Shown here in pieces: positions 1 through 6,913 of a stretch of DNA of 7,001 nt. The first letter of the stretch is position 1; each line of letters starts with the position of its first letter. The stretch comes from Nitrososphaerota archaeon (GTDB lineage: Archaea > Thermoproteota > Nitrososphaeria > Nitrososphaerales > JAPUIC01), in the NCBI GenBank assembly GCA_027297425.1, contig JAPUIC010000074.1, forward strand, positions 1 to 7,001, in the 5' to 3' direction. The notes beneath the pieces are model-generated. The model worked only from the letters and a program-made list of their open reading frames with translations, was not told the origin of the DNA and searched no databases. The translations under genes were made by a program, and so were the position numbers.

Positions 1-600
1 CTCCTTGTAGCCCCAAAGAAAGTTTTCAAGGGTCTTTTCCTTCGTTAATACCGACCAGTAGTTCGCATCTCCTTTGTATGGGCAACTAGTCTTCTTTTGA
101 GTCGGAACTAGATCCAGCAGAAAATCGTCTTTTGTTAGGTAATATCTGGTAGGCAGACCTGTTTCGAAAAGGAGCGTAGGACTCGAGCTTTCTGCAATTA
201 TCTCCCCTTCAACGATCACTTTGACTTTCCTGGAACTCTTCAGAACATCAATTCTTTTATGCGGATCTCTGGCATGCACAAAGACCTCTTCGTCTTCCTC
301 ATACCATGCATCCATATCCTCCCACGAAAAGGCTACATAATCACGGATATCTCTCAAAGATGGCAGCGGCTTTTCATATGACCAAGCGCCGTCTTCTACC
401 AACCTATTCCCAGATCTGATATTCCAGTATACCACTGTTCCTTTTTCCGGGTCCTCAATTCTTCGACCAGATCGAACTAGAGCATCCATCATTATGTCTT
501 CCTTGGGGAAGTAATAGGTCGGGGGACGTCCGCCTTCTCCTACAAGCAAAGCTCTTATGCTCGTCACAATTGTTCTTTTCCCGAAAACTACCCTTATCAT
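1..600 (-). CDS. DUF427 (two-repeat) protein, C-terminus cut by window edge
   Basis: I translated this directly: 200 codons are open from an ATG at 600-598 to the left edge, with no stop in view. In-frame TAG and TAA lie about 50 bases upstream, with no other ATG, GTG or TTG between them and this ATG, so the start is fairly secure. The protein looks like the DUF427 family of small beta-rich proteins of unknown biochemical function. Two related halves are visible. Half one has RALLV at about residues 16-20, TYYFPKED at 28-35 and VVYWN at 56-60. Half two has TLLFETGLPTRYYL at 142-155 and CPYKGDANYWSV at 174-185. Between them lies AWSYEKPLP (72-80), then DYVAFSWEDMDAWYEEDEEV (87-106), a typical DUF427 signature. 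The CPYKG motif of half two is degenerate in half one (DPEKG). No signal peptide or membrane segment is seen, so it is probably cytoplasmic. It follows leuS on the same strand after 107 bases. Family call is confident; function is unknown. Confidence 0.9.
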   Translation of the reverse strand, partial: MIRVVFGKRTIVTSIRALLVGEGGRPPTYYFPKEDIMMDALVRSGRRIEDPEKGTVVYWNIRSGNRLVEDGAWSYEKPLPSLRDIRDYVAFSWEDMDAWYEEDEEVFVHARDPHKRIDVLKSSRKVKVIVEGEIIAESSSPTLLFETGLPTRYYLTKDDFLLDLVPTQKKTSCPYKGDANYWSVLTKEKTLENFLWGYKE

Positions 601-647
601 CTTAGGGCTCGGCTCTATCCAGATCGTTGAAATTGATCGAACACCCC

Positions 648-660
648 ATTACTAAATTTC
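648..660 (-). promoter_or_regulatory. weak BRE/TATA-like candidate upstream of the DUF427 gene
   Basis: Read on the minus strand, the leuS-DUF427 gap contains GAAATTTAGTAAT, an A/T-rich stretch about 50 bases before the DUF427 start. If it worked as a TATA box, transcription would start near position 627 and give a leader of about 27 bases. No clear Shine-Dalgarno sequence precedes the ATG. The match to the archaeal consensus is poor, and readthrough from leuS is equally possible. Confidence 0.2.
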
Positions 661-683
661 ATCAAAGCAATCTAGTCTTGCTG

Positions 684-689
684 AAAAAA
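684..689 (-). terminator. candidate oligo-T terminator after leuS
   Basis: On the minus strand a run of six T residues lies about 18 bases past the leuS stop codon, within GATTTTTTCAGC. Archaeal RNA polymerase can terminate at short oligo-T tracts without a hairpin. The run is short and single, so any termination may be partial, leaving some transcription into the DUF427 gene. Confidence 0.3.
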
Positions 690-707
690 TCAACGACCAG
701 TACATGT

Positions 708-3605
708 CTATTCCACAAAGATGGCCGGTCTAAAAGGAAGTGCAGAAGAAGCTCTGCCTTTAGGATCATATTTAGATCCGTCTTCCTCCTCGAAGAATTG
801 AATCTTAGAGTTTAACTCCCGTTCAAGGAACGCTTGTCCATCGGCGATAATCTTCAACCCATTGAGTTTGCCGATCTCTATTCTCAAATCCCTTGTTTCT
901 TTCGGAAGCGAGTTAACTTCCTTTATCGCTTTTTGGACAAAAATTGAAACTTCTTTCCCTCTGGTTCTCATTGCTTCGTCCTGCATTAGGGAGTTCAAGA
1001 CATCCCCTATGGCCGGTTGTGAATCAACCGCCATGGACAATATCTTGGAATATGCCTCCTCCTTCCATGGGGCAGGAAGATAGTATGTTATCGTCGTAGG
1101 TTTGATCTTAGTTACTCGTAGGATACTTAGTGTATCCTCCAAAAGTAACTTTATCAGCGATTCCTCCTCCTCTATCCTTCCATCAATTTTTTCGGGATCG
1201 GAGGTAGGCCATGACGCCTTGCACACAAGTCCATCATTTCCCATCTGTTCCCATATCTCCTCGCATAAGAATGGAGAAAACGGTGCAAGTAGTCTCACTC
1301 TTGTATCCAAAACGGCTCTTAAGACCTTTGAGTCATCTATATCCGATTCCTTCCTAGCCGAAATTCTACGATTGTACCATTGAAGATCTTGATCCATTCT
1401 ATGAACAGCATGGTTGATCGCTTCCCTTACCCTAAGTTTCTCTAGTGCCTCAGTAGTATCTGAAATGATTCTTTGTAGGCGACTCAACAACCATCTCCCC
1501 TCAGATCTCTGAACTTCAGAACCGTTTCCACGAGTGACCATTGCTGATTGGGCGAAGGAATTGAAACGCTCCAGTCGCTCTCTATACGTCCTAACAAGAT
1601 CTAGGCCAAAATCAGCATCTTGGAGCAGTTCCGCTGACGCTAGAATTGCCATCCTCAACGGATCAGCCCCGTGAGATCTGACCGCCTGTCTCAACGGAAT
1701 GATATTGCCGAAAGATTTTGACATCTTCTTTCCATCCATAAGAACACTACCATTCGTAACAATTTGCTTGGGCCAATACTTTTCAGGAAATATCACTGCA
1801 TGATTAAAGATGAAGAAGGTTAGGTGATTCGGAACTAGGTCTCTGCCGGAGTGTCTGGTGTCAACTGGATAAAAATAATCGAACTCGTTACGCAGACTCT
1901 CGAGAATACCCTCTTGGATCCCGCAGTTTTCGGAAAGCTCGCTGACCTTTCCTTCGTGGAGGAAGAGATAGTTGAATATCTCGTCTGATAGCTGATTTGG
2001 CTGTATATTATGTTCTGAAATCAGCCTCGCGATTGTATAATATGACATATAGATTACCGAGTCAGAAAGGCTTTCGATTATCCACTTATCATCCCATGGT
2101 AGCTTTGTACCCAGCCCCGAGCCTCTGGCACATGCACGACCTCTTAGCCAATCTATAACATAGTGAAATTCGTCTAAAAGTTCTGCTGGAAGTATATTCA
2201 TCTGTGCTAGGCATGCTGATGCTTTTTCTTTCCACGAAGCATCTCCATAGTTAATGAACCATTGATCCTTGAAGATCTTTACCGTACATCTAGTCCCACA
2301 TCTACACGTAATGGGCCCATTGATGAGTTCATGCATGGGGGAAGAATGACCAGATTTCTGGAGATCATTCTTTACTAAGTCGCGAGCCTTACTCACTTCC
2401 ATACCTGAATAAATTCCAGTATTTTCCATCATGGTTCCGCTCCGAAATTCCTTAGCGTACAGTTGAGAAGTAGCAGCCTCCAGTTTAGAGAAGTCCTGAA
2501 GATCTATCCCTTTTTTCTGGATAATCTGTTCTGCTGGGATGCCGTCAAATTCCTCAGTCCCAATGATCTTGATCGCTTTCAATTGGGAGATCTCTTCCTT
2601 CATTTCTTGAGGTCGGGGGTCAAGTTTCAATTTTTCTAGAGCTTGAAAATCGAATGGAGCATGCCCCGGTACCGACATTACTATGCCCGTAGCCTGTTCC
2701 AGATCGACGAAATCTGCTGGTAGTATAGGCACAAGTGAATTGGTAATCGGGTTCTTAGCAGCCTTCCCGATAAGAGATGACGCTGAAATTGAATCCTTTA
2801 CAACTACTCTCTTGCCGAGAAAAGTGAGCTTTGTTGCAGCGGATTTTGATATAATCCAAGGTTCACCATCAACATCCGCACGAACGTACTCCGCATCTGG
2901 TTTTACCCATAGGTTGGTAACGCCGAAGACAGTTTCGCATCTCAGAGTAGCAGATGGCAAGATATCCTTTCCAATACGAAATTTGATCAAGACAAATTCT
3001 GAAATTTCTGGCTCAATATCCCCTAACGTATCGTGCTGCCCAACTGGATTGCCATCGTTAGGACACCATCCTACTGGATGACTCCCTCGGGTGATAAGCC
3101 CTTGTTCTGACAATCTCCTAAATTGCCACTCAATAAATTTAGAATAGGTCGGGTCGATAGTTGTGAACTCCCTTCTCCAGTCTATTGAGTATCCGATCTC
3201 CATCATTCCTTCCTTGATTTCTTGATGGAAGTATTGAGCAATCTTTAGCGGATCACTAAAACTCTTGATCTCTTCCTTCCCTACTTTATAGATCTCCGAA
3301 AAGGTATCAAGGAGATCGCGATCTTCGGCTGCTATCCTCTTGGCCATAGCCAAGATAGGTGTCCCCGTGTAATGAAAGGCCATGGGGAAGAGGACATTAT
3401 AACCTCTCATTCGCTTATACCTTGCATGAACATCGGCTAGAGTGTAGGTCCTGCCATGGCCTAAATGCTGGGGCGAGTTAGGATATGGATAAGCTACAGT
3501 GACAAAATATTTCGGTTTATCAGGAATGGGATCTGCATTAAAACTCCCTTCTTCCTTCCAAACGCGTCTCCACTTGGCTTCAATACCTCCCCAATCTAAC
3601 ACCAA
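708..3605 (-). CDS. leuS: leucyl-tRNA synthetase, archaeal type
   Basis: This class I synthetase joins leucine to tRNA-Leu using ATP, in the cytoplasm. At 965 residues it is full length for the archaeal/eukaryotic branch. The HIGH motif is HLGH at 47-50, inside an archaeal-looking stretch (YPYPNSPQHLGHGRTYTLAD, 40-59). The inserted editing (CP1) domain spans roughly 180-440, with its threonine-rich motif near 219-234 (TLRCETVFGVTNLWV) and SVPGHAPFDF at 311-320, including the acidic residue expected in the editing pocket (D319). CRCGTRC (434-440) is a likely metal-binding knuckle. RACARGSGLGTKLPWD follows at 490-505, KMSKS at 627-631, the anticodon-binding helices at about 700-800, and an archaeal C-terminal region ending YDPKGRASSALPFRPAIFVE. 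The start is TTG, supported by AAGGT seven bases upstream; GTG one codon later is the only realistic alternative, because an in-frame TAA lies ten codons upstream of TTG. It lies 5 bases after alaS, so the pair is probably coupled. The oddity is Cys where Pro is usual in the editing motif. Confidence 0.97.
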   Translation of the reverse strand: MVLDWGGIEAKWRRVWKEEGSFNADPIPDKPKYFVTVAYPYPNSPQHLGHGRTYTLADVHARYKRMRGYNVLFPMAFHYTGTPILAMAKRIAAEDRDLLDTFSEIYKVGKEEIKSFSDPLKIAQYFHQEIKEGMMEIGYSIDWRREFTTIDPTYSKFIEWQFRRLSEQGLITRGSHPVGWCPNDGNPVGQHDTLGDIEPEISEFVLIKFRIGKDILPSATLRCETVFGVTNLWVKPDAEYVRADVDGEPWIISKSAATKLTFLGKRVVVKDSISASSLIGKAAKNPITNSLVPILPADFVDLEQATGIVMSVPGHAPFDFQALEKLKLDPRPQEMKEEISQLKAIKIIGTEEFDGIPAEQIIQKKGIDLQDFSKLEAATSQLYAKEFRSGTMMENTGIYSGMEVSKARDLVKNDLQKSGHSSPMHELINGPITCRCGTRCTVKIFKDQWFINYGDASWKEKASACLAQMNILPAELLDEFHYVIDWLRGRACARGSGLGTKLPWDDKWIIESLSDSVIYMSYYTIARLISEHNIQPNQLSDEIFNYLFLHEGKVSELSENCGIQEGILESLRNEFDYFYPVDTRHSGRDLVPNHLTFFIFNHAVIFPEKYWPKQIVTNGSVLMDGKKMSKSFGNIIPLRQAVRSHGADPLRMAILASAELLQDADFGLDLVRTYRERLERFNSFAQSAMVTRGNGSEVQRSEGRWLLSRLQRIISDTTEALEKLRVREAINHAVHRMDQDLQWYNRRISARKESDIDDSKVLRAVLDTRVRLLAPFSPFLCEEIWEQMGNDGLVCKASWPTSDPEKIDGRIEEEESLIKLLLEDTLSILRVTKIKPTTITYYLPAPWKEEAYSKILSMAVDSQPAIGDVLNSLMQDEAMRTRGKEVSIFVQKAIKEVNSLPKETRDLRIEIGKLNGLKIIADGQAFLERELNSKIQFFEEEDGSKYDPKGRASSALPFRPAIFVE

Positions 3606-3610
3606 TATGA

Positions 3611-6337
3611 CTACCTTGCTGAAGAAATCATCTTCTTAATTATCTCTGCCAATTTTGACTCGGTAGCCCCTACCTTTTCAACTAGAGTCCCACCGCCCTG
3701 ACCAAATCTCTCGTCTCCGCCGCCTGTCCCCCCAACAGTGACTGAGAGTTCTCTAGCCAGTTCGTTGGCTTTGATACCGATTTTTCTAGCATCCTCGCCG
3801 CAGAAAGTTAGTACGCGGACGCTCTTCTCTCTTTTGATGATCGCGCAGTAGACGAGATCCTTTATTTCAGCTGTAGCTTGTTCACCAAGCCCGATCTGTG
3901 CTTCTTCTCCAAGCGTCTCGTCAATAACGTAGACAACTCTAAGTCCATCTACTCTCTCGATTTGCCGGAAGTTTAAGAGACTAGCTTGTCCTAAGCTTTT
4001 TATCAGATTTTTCTGCTTCTTCTTTGAGTCATCGATCGTTTTTTTGAGGTTATCTACAGATTGCACGACCTTTTCTTGCTGAGCACCCAATAGTGTAGAA
4101 ACATCGTTCAGAGTAGAATCTCTATTCTGGACGTACTCGATGGCCTTCTCACCTGCGAGAAATTCAATTCTTTCAACGCCATCTTGTGCCCTCTCTGTTT
4201 TCAGGATCTTTATCATGCCTACATCCCCAGTTTTGACACAATGTGTACCACCACATGCTTCAACGTCCCATTTCCCAATCTTGACAACCCTAACTGAACC
4301 AACTGGAACGGTTCCTCCTTGATAGAGCCTAAACCCATATCGTTTTTCGGCCTCACTTCTTGTCATCCAATCTATATCGATTGGAATATTCTCCATCACG
4401 ATCTGATTAGCCAACAACTCAATCTTCGATACTTCATCACGGGTTAGATGCGCGAAGTGTGTTATGTCCAATCTGCTCTTCTCTACATCTTTGAAGGCTG
4501 AATGCTGCCACACCCATGAGCCTAACGTGTTCCGAGCCGAGGTATTTACTATATGAGTTGCAGTATGATGTCTGGTGAGTATCATTCTCCGTCGAGCATC
4601 TATTTTTCCTGTTACAGTCTGTCCATCCTTAAGGTCACAGGTATCAAGCTTATGGATTACTACACTGCCATACTTCTCTACATCTACTACTTTGTTCTTC
4701 TCAATGTAACCATGATCCGGCTCTTGACCTCCAGAACGAGGGTAGAACGCTGTTCGATCTAGGATAACTGATTTACCGTCCAGTACCCTAAGAACGGTGG
4801 CATCGAATTTCTCGGCATCCCTGTCCCGATAAAATATTAATTCGGTATCAGCAATATCGCGAATGTCGGCTTTGACTGGATGATCCTCGATAACTTTTTG
4901 ATTATCATGTCGTGATGTAATATTGTCGTAGAAAGATACTGGGACTTCTATCTTTAGTCCAGATTCTTGAATAAGTTCTGGGGTAATTCCGTCTGATTCG
5001 TAAAGACGAATGAGATCTTGCTCCTTGGGAGCACTCTCCTTTGTGAGGAGCTGTTGGAGAATCTTCGACGTTCTCACCTTCATATTTCGATACCTTTCGG
5101 TTTCAACCTCTAGGATGGTCGTGATTTCATTTTCGTGCTCCTTGAGCTCAGGGTATATCCCTCGAAGATATTCAATATGCCACGATGCTACCTCTCCCAA
5201 ATTAAGATCCCAGCTGTGTCGCCCAACAAGACTCAGAGCCCTCCTGAGTATAACTCGTAAGTTGTAACCACCCCCAACGTTACTTGGAAGCGCCCCGTCG
5301 GCAATAGCGAAGGTGAGCGTTCGAAGGTGGTCACAGATCGCATAAATCGCCTCAATCGGTTCAATAAATTGAGTGAGCTCTGTCTCTGTAATGTTCAGAG
5401 ATTTCTTAAGGCCTCGACGCATTTCATCAAAGCTAGATTCGTCACCGATGAACCCACTAACATACTGGAAGTACTTCTGCAACAAGTCTCGTCGCATCTG
5501 GACTCCACATTTCCTAAGTACCTTTTCTAAAACAGGACCAAAGTTACAGTCATAACTGGTTGGAGTACCTTGAGTAATCCATGCAAACCTCTCTAGTCCT
5601 GCACCCATATCGATTACTTTTCTATCCATCTGCTTGTAATTTTCTGGACTCCCTTCAAACTCCGTGAATACCGCATTTCCAAGCTCTAATCCCCTTACAA
5701 AGAATTCGAGAGAGGGACCAAACGCACCATGTCCTACCCAAACATCCTCTACGAATGTCACTTCTTCCTTAGGGATCTTAAACTCCTCAGTAAGCAGTTT
5801 GAAGTCTAGATCGATACATCTATCCTTCCAATATCCACCATTTTCAGGGTAGGAATGTTGCCCTATCATGCAAAAAGAAGTATAATGCTTTCCACTCACT
5901 CCAACGTTAGATATGTCATTAAATCTCAAGCAGACCTGTGGTACAACTAGTGGATTTGATGGAAAATCAAAAACAACCTTTCCCCCCTCTACTCTTTGGA
6001 AATCCACGATGGAAGCTACCGTAAAGAAGAGATCAGGTCTCCATCTACAAACAACCGGATACCTGCCGATGCTATCGTGACCGTTCTTTACAAAGAAGTC
6101 CTCGACTTTTTTCCAAGATTGTACGTAATCGAGCTTCAGGTTGGTTGGAGGAGCGCCTAGGAAGGAATATCTCTCGCACGGCTGGTCTGGACATGTAATC
6201 CTTTCAGGATTTAACGTCCAGAAGTATTTACCGCAGGAACTGCATTTTTTTCTCGAGAACCCTTCCGAATTAAAAAGCTCTACATTATAGTATCTCTCTG
6301 GATCCTTTGAGAATTTTTCTCTTAATACCTCTTTCAC
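3611..6337 (-). CDS. alaS: alanyl-tRNA synthetase, archaeal type
   Basis: This class II synthetase charges tRNA-Ala and hydrolyses mischarged seryl- and glycyl-tRNA. It has 908 residues, the usual archaeal length. The archaeal N-terminal extension carries a four-cysteine, zinc-finger-like set (C32, C35, C49, C54). The catalytic core follows: RYPVVCRWRPDLFFTVASIV (92-111), motif 2 region LRFNDISNVG (137-146), HYTSFCMIGQHSYPENGGYW (151-170), and motif 3 GAGLERFAW (245-253). A helical tRNA-binding part runs through about 290-450. The editing domain has FYPRSGGQ (531-538) and the zinc ligands H591, H595, C695 and H699 (HHTATH and CGGTH). A lysine-rich coiled-coil segment (about 742-785) leads to the C-terminal DHHA1-like domain with GGTGGGDERFGQGGG (869-883). 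The GTG start is well fixed: an in-frame TGA lies one codon before it, and AGGTGG sits seven bases upstream. It heads the alaS-leuS pair and is divergent from rpl12. All catalytic and editing signatures look intact. Confidence 0.98.
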   Translation of the reverse strand: MKEVLREKFSKDPERYYNVELFNSEGFSRKKCSSCGKYFWTLNPERITCPDQPCERYSFLGAPPTNLKLDYVQSWKKVEDFFVKNGHDSIGRYPVVCRWRPDLFFTVASIVDFQRVEGGKVVFDFPSNPLVVPQVCLRFNDISNVGVSGKHYTSFCMIGQHSYPENGGYWKDRCIDLDFKLLTEEFKIPKEEVTFVEDVWVGHGAFGPSLEFFVRGLELGNAVFTEFEGSPENYKQMDRKVIDMGAGLERFAWITQGTPTSYDCNFGPVLEKVLRKCGVQMRRDLLQKYFQYVSGFIGDESSFDEMRRGLKKSLNITETELTQFIEPIEAIYAICDHLRTLTFAIADGALPSNVGGGYNLRVILRRALSLVGRHSWDLNLGEVASWHIEYLRGIYPELKEHENEITTILEVETERYRNMKVRTSKILQQLLTKESAPKEQDLIRLYESDGITPELIQESGLKIEVPVSFYDNITSRHDNQKVIEDHPVKADIRDIADTELIFYRDRDAEKFDATVLRVLDGKSVILDRTAFYPRSGGQEPDHGYIEKNKVVDVEKYGSVVIHKLDTCDLKDGQTVTGKIDARRRMILTRHHTATHIVNTSARNTLGSWVWQHSAFKDVEKSRLDITHFAHLTRDEVSKIELLANQIVMENIPIDIDWMTRSEAEKRYGFRLYQGGTVPVGSVRVVKIGKWDVEACGGTHCVKTGDVGMIKILKTERAQDGVERIEFLAGEKAIEYVQNRDSTLNDVSTLLGAQQEKVVQSVDNLKKTIDDSKKKQKNLIKSLGQASLLNFRQIERVDGLRVVYVIDETLGEEAQIGLGEQATAEIKDLVYCAIIKREKSVRVLTFCGEDARKIGIKANELARELSVTVGGTGGGDERFGQGGGTLVEKVGATESKLAEIIKKMISSAR
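3613..3617 (-). promoter_or_regulatory. Shine-Dalgarno-like AAGGT supporting the leuS TTG start
   Basis: AAGGT on the minus strand overlaps the end of alaS, using the T of its TAG stop. Seven bases separate it from TTG at 3605 and ten from GTG at 3602. The spacing favours TTG. The overlap with the alaS stop fits termination-reinitiation coupling between the two synthetases. Confidence 0.45.
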
Positions 6338-6344
6338 TGGTCAT

Positions 6345-6350
6345 CCACCT
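6345..6350 (-). promoter_or_regulatory. Shine-Dalgarno AGGTGG fixing the alaS GTG start
   Basis: AGGTGG on the minus strand is a good complement to the archaeal 16S rRNA 3' end. It lies seven bases before GTG at 6337. Together with the in-frame TGA at 6343-6341, it makes GTG the only sensible start. An ATG at 6344-6342 is in a different frame. Confidence 0.7.
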
Positions 6351-6472
6351 ATGAATCTCAAATTATGAAAACTAGATTGATAGACTCCTTCTAGCGCACC
6401 TGGTTAGGTCTAATAATAGTGGCAGAGTTCACTAATCTAAGGTTCATAGTATAACATAATGCCATCGCTTTA

Positions 6473-6486
6473 GAGATTTATATCTC
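6473..6486. promoter_or_regulatory. symmetric TATA-like element, possible bidirectional promoter
   Basis: GAGAT (6473-6477) and ATCTC (6482-6486) are a perfect inverted repeat around TTAT. The centre reads TTTATAT on the plus strand and ATATAAA on the minus strand, both acceptable archaeal TATA boxes. Using the usual offset of about 26 bases, transcription would start near 6506 for rpl12 (a leader of about 70 bases) and near 6453 for alaS (a leader of about 115 bases). The BRE positions on either side are not strongly A-rich, so direction cannot be decided from sequence. Confidence 0.4.
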
Positions 6487-6534
6487 CTGCGCTTAAGATC
6501 TATCAACATCACCTAAGATATCCCTATCCCGTCC

Positions 6535-6548
6535 GGAAAATTTATTAT
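6535..6548 (+). promoter_or_regulatory. BRE/TATA-like promoter candidate proximal to rpl12
   Basis: GGAAAA (6535-6540) fits the archaeal BRE pattern, followed directly by TTTATTAT (6541-6548), a TATA-like sequence. The predicted start, about 26 bases downstream, falls near 6570. That would leave an almost leaderless transcript lacking part of the Shine-Dalgarno sequence. The motif is better than the upstream element, but the spacing is awkward, so both are reported. Confidence 0.4.
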
Positions 6549-6565
6549 CATCCATAATTCCGACT

Positions 6566-6571
6566 AAGGAG
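6566..6571 (+). promoter_or_regulatory. Shine-Dalgarno AAGGAG of rpl12
   Basis: AAGGAG lies five bases upstream of the ATG at 6577. It supports this start and suggests that a leadered rpl12 transcript exists, which favours the upstream TATA-like element. Confidence 0.6.
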
Positions 6572-6576
6572 TTACA

Positions 6577-6885
6577 ATGGAATACGTTTATGCGGCTTTG
6601 TTACTCCATAAGCTAGATCAGGAAGTTAAAGAAGAAAACGTGAAGAAGGTCATGACTGCGGCTGGCGCTAAGCCAAACGATGCCAAGATCAAGGCCCTCA
6701 TATCTGCTTTAGAAGACGTGAATATTGATGAAGCTCTAAAGAGCGCAGTTCTTACTCCTGCCGCTGCTCCAGCTGCTGGTGCTCCAGCCGGTGATGCTGC
6801 AGCAACAGAAGCTGCACCAGAAGAGGAGAAGAAGGAGAAGAAAGAAGAAGAAGCTCTTGAAGGTCTCTCGAGCTTATTCGGCTAG
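6577..6885 (+). CDS. rpl12: large-subunit ribosomal stalk protein L12 (aL12/P1 type)
   Basis: This is the archaeal stalk protein, which binds the L10/P0 base as dimers and recruits translational GTPases to the 50S subunit. The 102 residues match the family length. The N-terminal helical dimerisation and L10-binding domain starts MEYVYAALLLHK and runs to about residue 58 (IDEALKSAV). A flexible Ala/Pro/Gly hinge spans about 60-80, a highly charged Glu/Lys stretch follows at 82-92, and the tail ends in EALEGLSSLFG, the conserved factor-binding end in archaeal and eukaryotic stalk proteins. It is not homologous in fold to bacterial L7/L12. The ATG start has AAGGAG five bases upstream. It has its own promoter region and no L10 gene next to it, unlike the common archaeal L1-L10-L12 order. 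It is divergent from alaS and convergent with the gene at 6911. Confidence 0.97.
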   Translation: MEYVYAALLLHKLDQEVKEENVKKVMTAAGAKPNDAKIKALISALEDVNIDEALKSAVLTPAAAPAAGAPAGDAAATEAAPEEEKKEKKEEEALEGLSSLFG

Positions 6886-6890
6886 ACCCA

Positions 6891-6913
6891 CAGATTAGTT
6901 CTAGAACAGATTA
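6891..6913. repeat. short direct repeat flanking a palindrome in the convergent gap
   Basis: CAGATTA occurs at 6891-6897 and again at 6907-6913. The perfect 10-base palindrome GTTCTAGAAC (6898-6907) lies between and shares one base with the second copy. The whole element almost fills the 25-base space between the rpl12 stop and the stop of the opposing gene, and overlaps the latter. It could help end one or both transcripts, but no long T-run accompanies it, so the role is a guess. Confidence 0.35.

Larger units (their letters stand above)
6338..6576. promoter_or_regulatory. divergent promoter region between alaS and rpl12
   Basis: These 239 bases carry no recognisable gene and must hold the start signals for both flanking genes. 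Two core-promoter candidates stand out and are listed separately: a symmetric TATA-like palindrome at 6473-6486 and a BRE/TATA-like match at 6535-6548. Between 6381 and 6412, TAGAC and GTCTA could pair as a weak five-base stem in the alaS leader, but its loop is long and I do not give it a function. I saw no tRNA and no small reading frame with a ribosome-binding site. Confidence 0.6.

Noticed and set aside
627..815. Plus-strand 62-residue open frame spanning the leuS end and the leuS-DUF427 gap
   Set aside because: It is mostly antisense to the leuS C-terminus, has no clear ribosome-binding site, and has a composition typical of chance (Ser/Arg/Leu-rich).
862..1383. Two plus-strand open frames antisense to the leuS C-terminal region
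   Set aside because: They are serine-rich products of the antisense frame of a well-supported gene, with no family resemblance.
2683..3081. Plus-strand 132-residue open frame inside leuS
   Set aside because: It lies wholly antisense to the LeuRS editing domain, which shows conserved motifs. It has no recognisable domain and reads as a frame shadow.
4140..5852. Several plus-strand frames of 60-85 residues inside alaS
   Set aside because: All are antisense to well-conserved AlaRS domains and none shows a domain or a good start signal.
6381..6412. Possible stem (TAGAC/GTCTA) in the alaS leader as a riboswitch or attenuator
   Set aside because: Only five base pairs with a loop of more than 20 bases. 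No known leader RNA class is recognisable, and T-box control is not expected in archaea.
6760..6860. Low-complexity GCT/CCA- and GAA/AAG-rich DNA in rpl12 as a separate repeat
   Set aside because: It simply encodes the Ala/Pro hinge and Glu/Lys tail normal for archaeal L12.
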